The translations under genes were made by a program, and so were the position numbers. DNA of 64,000 nucleotides from Cristatella mucedo (lineage: Eukaryota; Bryozoa; Phylactolaemata; Cristatellidae), in the NCBI GenBank assembly GCA_009760855.2, contig WPIO01000009.1, forward strand, positions 6,795,001 to 6,859,000, given 5' to 3'. Positions 41,895-52,153 of the stretch are shown in pieces (position 1 is the stretch's first letter; each line of letters starts with the position of its first letter). The notes beneath the pieces are model-generated. The model was not told where the DNA came from. It searched no databases and worked only from the letters and a program-made list of their open reading frames with translations.

Positions 41895-42165
41895 GAAGCT
41901 GAAAGCGGATTAATTTATCACAGCAACCAATGGGTGCGCGTGATCCATCCTTTGTGCGCTTATGCCTACTGACACTTCGCATGCTGCCACTAACCATATT
42001 TGCATGTTTGGCCCTGTGCATGTCGCCTCTAACCAAGTTGTACTTGTTGACAACGAGCACGCCATAAGTAACCATTCTAGCGTGATTCCTTTGTAGCATC
42101 TGTAAACTTTCTAGAAAGAGATTAAGTCCTCAGACGGTGCTAAAAAAATATATTACTCTTGTTAT
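41895..42165 (+). mobile_element. L2-A LINE 3' UTR fragment
   Basis: GTGCGCTTATGCCTACTGACAC, GCTGCCACTAACCATATTTGC and CTAGAAAGAGATTAAGTCCTC match the L2-A 3' UTR. It separates two pieces of the L2-B copy, so it may have inserted into it. Confidence 0.75.
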
Positions 42166-42169
42166 TTGC

Positions 42170-42440
42170 TGTTAGGATTACTATCAGACAAGTACTTTTG
42201 AACCACGCCAGTGACTCCTCTACTTTGACCGAGCTTTGTTCTCAATCGTTCAAGTGAGTTATTATGATCAATAGTGGCGAAGGCAGCTGAAAAATTATGC
42301 AGCGCTAGGTCACTGTCGTTCCTGTCATCGTTGCTGCCTAGGATCTGATTGGTTACACGGACGATAGTTATCGTCAAAAGTCGAGTGCAATTTCCGCTTT
42401 CTGATTCTATCTCGGAGCGACGCTCGAGCTGACGCCGGCG
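42170..42440 (-). mobile_element. L2-B RT fragment (minus strand)
   Basis: The minus-strand frame contains F-S-A-A-F-A-T-I-D-H, the first RT palm motif region of L2-B, aligning with 36300-36450. It probably belongs to the same insertion as 41345-41880. Confidence 0.65.
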
Positions 42441-42694
42441 ATTAATTAATTCCTTACCGCCGAGCACCCCACCTGTAAGCGTGTCGCCCGAGTCATCAAA
42501 TCATTACTTGCGGCTTTGATCGGCACGAATGGTGACTCGCTGGCAGCAGAGACACAGCGGACTGAGAGAGCGGAGGTGGGGCGCGACGCGAAAGTGCGGC
42601 ATGCACAACAGCTTTCATCCCTTGCGTAGAATAAAGCAGAGAGATTGAACCTCGGCGGAAAAATTCTAGCCAGAAGTTCGCTCTGCCTTTGCAG

Positions 42695-42893
42695 CCTAAG
42701 CGCTTGGACCCGACGGCCTGCTTACGATGACGTCCCTGGCAGCATTTCCTAACGACTCCATCGACGACGCGATGACGCCGCAGTCGTCGGCCGGAGCGTC
42801 GCTGGTTAAGTGCAGCCTGGACTACCTGCTTCAAAGCGACTGCGTCTGCTTCTACTTCCGCCGCGAGGCGGGAGCGTGCCACCTGCTGCATTC
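42695..42893 (+). pseudogene. PAN/Apple-like exon, unit C, 3'-truncated
   Basis: Acceptor CTGCCTTTGCAG is conserved. The encoded S-L-A-A-F-P-N-D-S-I-D-D, K-C-S-L-D-Y-L-L-Q-S-D-C-V-C-F-Y-F and A-C-H-L-L keep the module, but one cysteine has become Tyr. Homology ends after L-L-H-S, before the S-S-N-K-N-D region and the donor, so the exon is broken. Confidence 0.5.
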
Positions 42894-43249
42894 GTTCCTA
42901 ATTTTAGTGCAACGCACCACTGGCCACTTTCGACTACGCTTTTTAGTTGCTTCACTTCTGCTGCAGGCACCGGATTGCAAGGAATCGTCTCCTTAAGTGA
43001 GAATTGAGCAGAATTCGGCGCCATCAGTTATTAAACAATTAAATTCTAGTGCAAATAACATTAGAAAATCAAGAAACACTTGGATGAAAGCGGCTTGCAA
43101 GCTCGATGAGCGTCAACTTAACCTCGGAGTACGGAGATTCGGAGACGAATACGCGAGCTCGTCGGGACTAGTTGCGTAACTAGTTCAGTCCAAGGTTTGC
43201 GATCTTTCGCCTCTCCCTTCAGACAAGACTAGACAAGAACTCTCCCTCC

Positions 43250-43437
43250 CAGTCATAGCCGTGTCTGGACTCGCTCACGTGCGGACCCGCGAACGCATTC
43301 GACGGCACCATCTGCACCTACACTAGCACGTAGCAGACTCCCTACCAGTGGATCACCGTCGATCTGGGCGGGCGACACGTCATCTCGACGATGGCCCTGA
43401 CGGCCCATCTGCACATGGGGTGGTCGGTGATTTGGTG
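43250..43437 (+). pseudogene. F5/8C or fucolectin-like domain first half, unit C, with internal stop
   Basis: The frame reads T-C-G-P-A-N-A-F-D-G-T-I-C, then P-Y-Q-W-I-T-V-D-L-G-G. This resembles the A-x-N-A-x-D-G...W-W-x-V-D-L-G core of F5/8 type C and F-type lectin folds, which bind sugars or membranes. A TAG at 43331-43333 interrupts it in frame. The second half would be the exon at 45884. It is called from motif resemblance only. Confidence 0.45.
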
Positions 43438-43947
43438 ATCTCGGCGTGGTTGCTTGCTGCTGCGTGGCGTGGTGGCAGCTCGGTAGCGTGGCTGCATGAG
43501 GAGTTCCCATTTAGGACTCGAGCGATCCGGGCTTCGGCAGGCTCGTGCATTGGGACGCGGCGGGACAAAGCGCACGCATGCGCATATAGGCGCATTCGCC
43601 ACTGCCGCATCTGATTTCGTCTTCGTTCCGATGCGGCGGAGGCAGCCGGGGTTGGACCGACAGGCCTTGGTGCGAGAGCATACATCTTTCAGGCGCGCCA
43701 GGGAGTTCGTCTTAGGCTAGACAAGGGCCCATTCGCCGGCCTGCTGGCGAGCGGCAATTGTCCTGAACCTTGCTGGTCGAGGTGCAGGTCCTAATAGGCA
43801 GGTCGATCCTGCGATAAAATTGCCGAGTCACCACCTTCAAAAGAACAAACGAGCTTGAGTGATGTTTAACAAATGCGACTGAATGCAAACGTGAATAACG
43901 CCGAAGAGCTGGCTTTGGGCACAGAGAATTAACGACCATGACGTGCT
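43438..43947. other. No gene recognised
   Basis: GC-rich intronic sequence of unit C. ORFs on both strands lack recognisable domains. Confidence 0.4.
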
Positions 43948-43983
43948 CAATAATCAATCAATCAATTAATCAATCAATCAATC
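43948..43983. repeat. (AATC)n microsatellite
   Basis: About nine AATC steps with one substitution. Confidence 0.93.
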
Positions 43984-44039
43984 AGGCTCAAAAATCTCAA
44001 GTCTGCGTCGATGCTCGAGATGCGGGAAAGGAAAGTCGA

Positions 44040-45225
44040 TTTAATTATAATAATAATAATTATAATAATGCACTTGATAAAGCGCCCTCAGAGAACTTAA
44101 TCTCTTTCTAGGCGCTTTACATTTGCTGCAAAGGGAAATGTAATTGAATAGTGAGTAAAATCATGCTTGATAAACAAACAAAATGAATAACATGGTTAGG
44201 AGTGACATGCACAGGTTCAGCATGCAAATATGGTTAGTGGTAGTATGCATAGAATCAGCAAGCATAAGAACATGTAGGACGAATCACAGGGACCCACTAA
44301 CTTGTATGATAAATAGGTGCATTTTTAGCTTCTTTTTAAATATGGTCAAGTCAGATAATGTCGTGACCCAAGTCTGGAGTGAGTTCGAGGCTTTGGGACC
44401 ATCTCAACTAAAGATACGGTCTCCGAAGGATTTGAGGTTTGTACGAGGTATAGGTAAACAGTTAGATTCCGAAAAACAGGTGGTACGATGCACAGCCTGG
44501 AGGGGAGTAGATCTGATAGATAGGCTGGAGTCAAAGAACGAAGGGACCTAAAAGCGAGTGACAAGACTTTGAAGTCGATGCGTTGCTTGACTGGGAGCCC
44601 GGGCAGGTCGGCGAGAAGTGGAGTGATGTGGCAACTGCGAGGCTCACGACAGACAAGCCTAACCACAGAGTTTTGCACAAGCTGTAATCGCCTGATTGCA
44701 CATGCCGTTATACCAGCAAGGAGTGAGTTACAAAAGTCAAGACGGGATGTCACAAATGCATGGACCAATTTGGATGTGGTTTCCCTATCTAAACAAGCCC
44801 GAATTTAAGCAATGTTATGTAGCTGAAAGTAGGCAGACTTGGCTGTAGAGCTGATGCGGTCGTATAATGAAAGGTCACTTTGGAACACGACGTCTAGATT
44901 TGTGCAGATTCAACAGGAGATATGCTGGCAGAGGCGATTTTGAGCGTCATCCTTTGCAATTTCTGAACACTTGGTTTGCCTATAACTAGCGAGTTAGTTT
45001 TACCATCATTCATTTTAAGAAAGTTTGCTGCCATCCATACGCGGATGTCATCAATACATGCTGCAAGGGAGTTGAGAGAATTCAACTTGCTGGAGGGCTG
45101 GAAGGGATCAAAGCAAACGTACAAACGAGTGTCGTCTGCGTATAAGTGAAAGCCTAGATTGTGCTAGGCAATCACATTGGCTAGAGGGAGAGTATAAACC
45201 CTGAAAAGAACAGGACCAAACTGGG
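44040..45225 (-). mobile_element. L2-A LINE (minus strand)
   Basis: (AAT)n is at the left end. Minus-strand frames carry [32 protein letters not shown] and a Y-A-D-D-equivalent region near 45140, with frameshifts. It sits in the intron between the two F5/8C-like exons of unit C. Confidence 0.9.
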
Positions 45226-45850
45226 TTACTGGGAGCCGAGCTGGGTCCCAGGTGAGCTACGGAGACAGCCAGCGAAAATCCATCCCGTGACCTGACGACA
45301 TCAATAAGGAAAAAGCTACGAACACGCTCGCTCTCGCCGCGTTGGCAGGATCCACCTACATCGCCGATCCGGGAGCTTAGGCCTGCCGATGACGTATATG
45401 CTGTCGCCAACGAATTGACACACTTCCTTCGCAGCACAAATGAAGAGCGCAGAAAGAGGCTCGTCCACCTTGGCGCTCCACGCAAATTTGATTGTAATAT
45501 TATTGTTCTTATAATTAAAATTGGCCGCGTGCGAAAGTAAACAACTGAAGGACCAAAAGGTACTTCTGAAAACTACCACTGGGAAGGCAAAAGGTTAAGG
45601 ACGAAGAAATATCTAGAGGCTACCATCTCGCTATCCACAATTCGTCGCACAAGTTCAGCGGCGGTGTACCGCACCCCGCTCACTCACCGCCGCCGCCCCC
45701 CCCCCCCCGATGCACCTCGAGTTGCCGACTAGCGAACGGCGAGCGGGAAGTGAAAGCGTTCGTTTGGGCTACCATTGCCGATCGCCATTGCGCATAGTGA
45801 CTCTCCGCTTTATTGCCACCACTTCCGCTTAGGTTACTGGTAGCGTGACT
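45226..45850. other. No gene recognised
   Basis: Unit C intron remainder, including a C14 homopolymer near 45697-45710 that is a likely sequencing-length error site. Confidence 0.4.
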
Positions 45851-45883
45851 ACGATTTGAGCGTCGGCTCGAGCCCGACTCCAG

Positions 45884-46071
45884 TTTGCGGTTTCTTCAAT
45901 GGCTCGCTGTGTGGCCACTTCACCGGATCGATGTATAATTATCAGAACGTAACCTTTAAATGTCCGCCGTCCACAGTTGGAAGATACGTGAGCTTGCATA
46001 TCATGGCGATCGGGGATGACAATTTCTTGGAGCGTAGCCTACGATCGGAGTCTACTGAGTCTCCGCCCTAG
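45884..46071 (+). CDS. F5/8C or fucolectin-like domain second half, unit C
   Basis: The exon follows an AG at 45882-45883 with phase 1, like the family's other exons. It encodes F-F-N-G-S-L-C-G-H-F, Y-N-Y-Q-N-V-T-F-K-C-P-P-S-T-V-G-R-Y-V-S-L-H, then G-D-D-N-F-L-E and stops at TAG 46069-46071. The C...P-x-V-G-R-Y-V pattern is characteristic of the C-terminal half of F-type lectin/F5/8C folds. It is the only intact copy of this half, although the preceding exons of unit C are damaged. Confidence 0.5.
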
Positions 46072-46511
46072 CCCACTGAGCGAGGGCGGGGCGGCGGCGG
46101 CGGCGGCGGCCCGGCCTCGGTCGACGCCGCGCCGCACGATGCCGGCGGGACGGAGCTGATCCACATTCGGCGCCGTCGCGTCGCAGGCGCGTTTCGTTGG
46201 TTCGAGACTTTTGACTGACTCAAAACTGCGAGAATTGCCCTCTGCAGACGACGCGAGTTTCTCGGGTCGTCGACTACTGCGAAGCGGCTGCCGAGAGCGC
46301 CCGACGCTGCAGCAGCAGCCGCCGCCAAGAAATAGCCCCAACGATGGCGCCACTTCTATAATAAATGGTGGCTACTCGCTAGAGTTCTACTTTACTCGCT
46401 CACCTCCTTTTTCTCACGCCGTTCACGCAGCAATCCTAGCCGTGCTTCGTCTCGTTCCCGACGACGTTCCTTCGCTAATCCGCGACCGACGCGATGCAAC
46501 TATCCGATCGT
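46072..46511. other. GC-rich unique segment
   Basis: (CGG)n-rich at 46090-46110. Alanine/proline-rich frames on the minus strand are compositional. Nothing recognised. Confidence 0.4.
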
Positions 46512-46625
46512 GCTTCCTTTGCAGCACTTTTAAAGCGCCTAGAAAGAGATTGAGTTCTCTGAGGGCGCTTTATCAAACGTATTTGTTATTATTACTATTA
46601 TTACTATTATTTTTATTTTTATTAT
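46512..46625 (+). mobile_element. L2-A LINE 3' tail
   Basis: CTTTGCAGCACTTTTAAAGC, CCTAGAAAGAGATTGAG, CTGAGGGCGCTTTATCAA and an (ATT)n tail. Confidence 0.85.
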
Positions 46626-48097
46626 GCAGCTAAAGCTATCTAGAGCCATCCAGACATGCGCAGTGTCGGAGCGTGCTCAGCTGCTGCCAAATAAAATAAG
46701 AGCGAGCCGCGGGACTCCGTCGGAAAACGTGCTCGCACTCGCAGGTTTCTTACTGACAGACCTTCAGGCGGCTCGATACTCAGATAGCCACCAAAGCAAT
46801 TAGTCCTCGTAACTAGTTGCTCCAGCGCAGCAGACGAACTCGCTGCGATGGCAGCGAAATGAAGAAGTCGCGTGACTGTAATCGTGACGAGTAAATCGCG
46901 GTTAGGCGCTGGCGCCATCGCGGCTTGGAGGAGCTCGCCCTCGAAGCCGGATGTAGGATTGCTTTCACTCGGGCCAATGCAGGCTGACGCGCTCGCGAAT
47001 GTACACTACAATGCGAATACAAATGCAATACGCTGCTGAACAATGCGAAGCGCTACGATACAATACGCTATAGCTACTTAGCTGTTGGTGGTGTCGAGAA
47101 ACTGGCCGCGACGAATGTTTGTACGAGCCACTCGGTCGTCACAGACAGGTTGCCGCCACCAGCGAGCTTTTGTTCTGCCGTTTCCGCATCTCGTGGATGA
47201 TAATGGCGTCGGAGAAAGGCAAACCAATTCAAAGAGCCATCGAGCGGCGCCAATGCGAACGCACACGAATGCATCTCTTTGGCGTCTCTCGGTGGCTGAT
47301 CCCGCCCTTAATTTCTAATCTACTAGCTGTAATGCACATGCACACGGACGTTTCAATGATTCGACTAGTGACTCGAATGAGCAGCTCTGAATGAGCAGAA
47401 GTACACTTCTTTACGCTGTGGAAATAGTCTTGCTACGTCAAGGAATGTGCACTCTTCGTTACTACAGCGTTCTGCTGCTGTCAGCAAAGCTGTGTGTGTG
47501 AGTGCGTACGCTCTGTTGCTCTATTGTCCGTTTGTTGTTGTTCGTATTTCGCTATTCGAGACATAGGACGGCTTAGTGCCCTGTGATTTGGGCTACTGCC
47601 TCTAATACTCGTTGGTCAACGAGCATTCTCCACATTTTGGCCTTCGATGTCTGCCTTTTGATTTACATTAATGGCTGGATCCTTTGGTGAAGGTATTAAA
47701 ATATAGATCCCACCATGTGTGTATACATGCTTGCATGCCCGTCTTTAACTACAGGCATCCCTTGTGCATGTACCTGTGTACTTATATTCTTTTCCAGTGG
47801 CTGAGCCAGGATTTTCGTCTAAGGGCAAGATCTGCAAAACTGTTTTATTCAGGAAGTAAGACCCACGAGATTTTCCTGTTGACCCACTAGATCTCCAAAT
47901 AATAAAAAATTATAGCATAAAATTATCTTTATCCAACCTTAACTCGGCGGTAGCCCATCGAAGGGAATTCAGGTGGAATTTCGTCGTCGGTGACCGTTCG
48001 GAGAGCGTTGGAATAGGAGGTGGCCCAGGTCGCAGTCCCGTTGTAAGGGTTTAAATGCCATCCCCCGGATCCGCCGCGGTTTGCATGTATCTGTAAT
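46626..48097. other. No gene recognised
   Basis: About 1.5 kb of unique-looking DNA between the gene-family array and the ATPase locus. Short ORFs show no domain. No repeat family of this window was detected. Confidence 0.45.
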
Positions 48098-48632
48098 AAT
48101 AATAATAGTGTACTTGATAAAGTGCACTCAGATAACTTAATCTCTTTCTAGGCGCTTTACAATTGCTGCAAAGGGAAATGCAATTGAATGGTAAGTAAAA
48201 TCATGCTTGAAAAACAAACAAAATGAATAACATGGTTAGGGGTGACATGCACAGGGTCAGCATGCAAATGTGGTTAGTGGCAACATGCACAGTGTCAGCA
48301 CGCATAAGCACGTCAAGGACGAATCACAGGGACCCACTAAATGCTGTCCTAAATAGGTGTTTTTAAGTTCCTTTTAAATGTGGTCAGGTGAGGGGATGTT
48401 CTGACGCAGGTCGGGAGGGAGTTCCAGGCTTTGGGAGCATACGAACTAAATGCGTGGTCTCCAAAGGATTTGAGGTTTGTACGACGTATTTCTAGACTGT
48501 TGGATTCCGAAAAGCGGGTGGTACGATGCTTGGCCTGATGGGGGAGTATGTCGGAGAGATAGGCTGGAGCCATAGAATGAAGAGACCTAAAAGTGAGCGA
48601 CAATACCTTGAAGTCAATCCGTTGCTTGACTG
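48098..48632 (-). mobile_element. L2-A LINE, 5'-truncated (minus strand)
   Basis: TAATAATAATAG at the left is followed in reverse by the 3' UTR and an open 84-codon C-terminal fragment ([15 protein letters not shown]). It is truncated at the L-P-V-K-Q-R region, where a short ACATAGCCATACCA direct repeat follows. Confidence 0.9.
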
Positions 48633-48640
48633 GAAGCCAG

Positions 48641-49084
48641 TAACTCTACATAGCCATACCATACAGACAACTCCACATAGCCATACCACACAGACTCGGC
48701 GGACGTTTTGCAGGCGAGTTTACTTACAGACTAAATAAAGCCGAAACAATTTTTTGGTGTGAAAAGCTGAGTCAGGGCAGTCGGTGAATAAGTCGCACAG
48801 ATATGGCGGCGCGTCGTGGTTGGAGAGGTTGTACCGGGGTTGACAGAGCGCCGGAAATGTCACTGCTATTTCCGGTGCAATTGCGCTGTATTAGCCCAGG
48901 TCGCTGCAGTCGATTGGAATAGACTGCTTGAGAACAAGCAAGCACAATGGAGCAGATTTTTGTCGTCGAAACACTAGAATGATATCGTAGTGTAATACGA
49001 TATCCATCTTGGAACTCCGGGCTGTGATTTTTTGTTGCTTTTTGGCGGATTAAAGTAGATTGTGGTAGTGACCCGCGTCTATAT
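48641..49084. other. No gene recognised
   Basis: It contains words distantly like the 170-bp satellite (CGCTGCAGTCGATTGG near 48902; in reverse, ACTACCACAATCTAC near 49065), possibly a stray monomer. Confidence 0.3.
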
Positions 49085-49097
49085 AATATAAAAATAA

Positions 49098-49243
49098 TAC
49101 GAGCTGATTTAACAGCCTCTTTTGTATAGCGGCAGAAGAATTATTATGGCTAGCACCACCGCTTGCAGCAGCAATGAAGGATCGTCTGCAGCAGGATTCA
49201 AACCCCTGACCTCACGATCAAGGTCGTGAAAAGCAACCGCCAT

Positions 49244-49245
<2 letters not shown>
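49098..49245 (-). repeat. tRNA-derived SINE, family 2 (minus strand)
   Basis: AGCTGATTTAACAGCCTCTT, GTATAGCGGCAGAAGA, CACCGCTTGCAGC and a B box in reverse (GGATTCAAACCCC). The tRNA-like head ends at a (TA)n microsatellite at 49250-49276. Confidence 0.78.
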
Positions 49246-49275
<30 letters not shown>

Positions 49276-49277
<2 letters not shown>

Positions 49278-49388
49278 TAATCTTAATTTCTATTCAGGTG
49301 CTTCATATATGCATCGGGGCTCGAGCCCGCGACCTCAGACCTGGTTGGGGCGAGCACCTTAACCGCTGGACCAAACTAGCTCGGCATA
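49276..49388 (-). repeat. tRNA-derived SINE, family 1 (minus strand)
   Basis: In reverse, GCCGAGCTAGTTTGGTCCAG and GGGCTCGAGCCCCG give the A and B boxes, followed by GAAGCACCTGAATAGAAATT, the L2-A-like tail. Confidence 0.8.
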
Positions 49389-49559
49389 GTGAGCCATCGC
49401 GGCTCTCTGGAGCCCATACGCACGATAATTCGAGAGCACAAAGGCCTGAAATTTGGCGGGTGCATTATAACTGCGGTGCACTAGAACAGTCGCGCAAAAT
49501 TTCGAGCATGGCGCACGCGATTTCCGGCGGGATCTTCAATTAGAGCTGTGGATTGCAGC

Positions 49560-50545
49560 AATCCGTCGAACCGACCGCGAAGTTAGCTGCGTTACCTGGC
49601 GGCGGCACGATCGCGGAGCGTCCGATGAGGCGCGCAGCGGGTGCTCGCTTATGACATTACTACGCTGCCCGCGACATTGCATTACACACGGCGTTGCATA
49701 ACTGTGCTAACCACATCTGAGGGCGTGCCGCGCGCGAGCCCCTCCGTAGGGCGCACGCGCCAGTAAGACAGCCACACTCTGCTGGCCTACAGCGCCGGCG
49801 GAGCCTTGCTCTCGACCTCTCTCGCGGAGCACCGTGCGAGCATCTGTTCGTGCACACAGCTCCTCGCCGTCGACGTTCTTGGTCGAATTTCAAATTCATC
49901 GAATTTCTTGGTCGTCTTTCAAATTCATCTCGGGCTGCGGCCCTCGCTTGAAGCGTAGGAAGGCGGCTGCAGCCTCGAGACGCCACCGCGAGGGCGCCGC
50001 GTCCTGTCATAGCTCGATGACAGGACGCGCGTGCTTTCGTGCGCACTGTGGCAACAGACTGGGTCGTCGCTGCTTGGCGACGAGCGTTGAAGCGGGCGAT
50101 ACCGGAGGGGGCCAAGCCTGGCAAACCCATGCAAGTACGTACGGGCGACCCCCCCCCCCATCACCGCCACCACCCGGTCCAAAAACGCTTCGTCTCAGCC
50201 AACGCGCTCGCTGTGTTGCCCCTCCCACTGCCGCATCGCTCGACCTCAGCCGCGTGAGCCAACGCGGCGATGCGTTCGGCTCGCGAGCAGACCGGATAGC
50301 CGAGCTAAGGCTCGATGTCGGCGCACGCGCGATTTGCCCTTTGGTCTGGGGGCGGAACAAGCTAGCGGTTGACGTCACATACCCACCCACCCCACCCCGT
50401 GTGACCCGATGAGAATTGCGTTCGCTACAGCGACGCTCTTGAACTTCTTCACGTGATCTGTTTGGTCCGGCCGGGTTTCCGCTGGTTCTTGCCGCACTGC
50501 AGCTACCGTTACTGCGGTTCGCACTCGCGCTCTCCCGACTTCACC
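49560..50545 (+). promoter_or_regulatory. GC-rich promoter region of the V-ATPase E gene
   Basis: CpG-rich sequence directly upstream of the start codon at 50546. No TATA box is evident, which fits a housekeeping promoter. It holds a perfect 13-bp inverted repeat at 49998-50029. The transcription start cannot be placed. Confidence 0.55.
49998..50029. promoter_or_regulatory. Perfect 13-bp inverted repeat with 6-bp spacer
   Basis: CGCGTCCTGTCAT, AGCTCG, ATGACAGGACGCG. The arms each contain TGACAG in divergent orientation, a core recognised by TALE homeodomain factors (MEIS/TGIF) in animals. Function is not shown. Confidence 0.5.
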
Positions 50546-50578
50546 ATGGCTCTCAGCGATGCCGACGTCCAGAAGCAG
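50546..50578 (+). CDS. ATP6V1E: ATP6V1E exon 1 (start codon)
   Basis: Encodes [11 protein letters not shown] in a good start context (CACCATGG). Donor GTTTGT follows. Phase 0. Confidence 0.95.
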
Positions 50579-52095
50579 GTTTGTCGAGCTGATTTTCTGG
50601 CGAGACTGTGAGCGCCGAAAGCTCTGGGCGAATCAAAAGCTGCGGTCGAGCTCGCCCTGCCCGCTGTTCCGGGAGTCACGCGACCTCTGCCTGCGCTTGC
50701 AACCAATATTGATTGTGGCAAGGCTCCTCAATGCGGTGATAATCAGCTGGTGTATTACTGAGCCACTTATTTGCTTCCTTGTTGAGTCGCGGGAATGCGT
50801 GGCGTAACTGCGGTGCTAGTGGATGCTCGACTCGGAGAGGTCTTTTGTAGATACCGTGTCGTGTCTGCTTTTTTGCTCGCTCCTCTAGTGGCGAAGCGCG
50901 TAGCCGTTTCGCAGCTGCAATTCGTAGACGCGTTTAGATAGACTTTCTGCTAGTTACGTTTTGCTTACGTTGCCAACTGTTGAATCCGATACGTTAGAAT
51001 GCATATGTTGGCAGCTCGATACCGGCTGTGCCAGTTAATTCCGGTTCACGTCTATCTCCTTTGCTCGCATCTCCGCCATTAGTTTCAGCTCCCGGACGGC
51101 GGCGGTGCACGTAGCTGGCGTCGTGTGTGGAGCTTTGACCCAGCATCTGCATTGCGTGCTGATGCCCCGAGGCCAGCTGGTACCCTCCCCCTTTACCGGG
51201 GCGAGCCCCTTTCTCGCTAGATGGCCGGGATGGCGTGAGCCCACCACCACCACCACCGCACAGGATTGACCGCTCTGTATACCAGTGGCCCAAGCCGCAC
51301 GTGGTGCTGCCTACGCATGCTGCCGCCACCGGTCTGTCGTTGGTGGTCGTCGTTGAATCTCGGATCTAGTTTAAAAACTAACCCGTTAACCACGAACAGC
51401 CGCCATTTGGGATCTTACATCTGACTCGGTGCGTCAGCGATTTCTCGGTATTGACTAATTCGAATCACCATTCATTCAGTCTCGCGGTATTGCAGTTCTT
51501 TTTACAATTGTCACACATCACTGAACGGTTTGCCCTGTATGTCTCACTCGACGCGCCTCACTCTATGTGCCTGTATCAAATGCAGAGCTCGTGCGGCCTG
51601 GCGGTACTGTACACAATTTATAGCTTCCAGTCGGACGATGTTCTTGCTCCTTTGACTAAGAGGCCGTCGGATCTGCTGACCTTCCTTTATTCTACTTTCA
51701 CACTCTCGTCTTTCCATGTGCACGTGTGTGCAGGTATGCTCACTCGGGTTTGTGCATGAGCATGTAGTTATGAAAGCCTGAAGTATGTCACGGTTCTGCT
51801 GTTGGCAGTGCCAGTTCTTCGTAATGGGTCTGTTTAAGCTGAGCATACAGAGGTAGATGTACAGAGGCCTATCGACCTGGTCCTTCACTTGGACTGCCGC
51901 GGAAGGGCACATTGGACGCTTACCAAATAGCATGGCCGCCAGCTTTCCAGTGATTGGCAGCAACTAGAAAGGTCAAGGTTTGGCTCTCATTGGCCTATCA
52001 TGGGTATGCCTCCGTGCAGTATGCGCTCAGGCTGTGTTCTGGGACTGTAGCATAGCTTTCATGCGCACAACTTTTGAGGTGTTTGCACACGCTTG

Positions 52096-52153
<58 letters not shown>

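Noticed and set aside
46039-46353. Ala/Pro/Arg-rich minus-strand ORF
   Set aside because: Its composition follows a (CGG)-rich stretch, and no second copy or motif supports coding.
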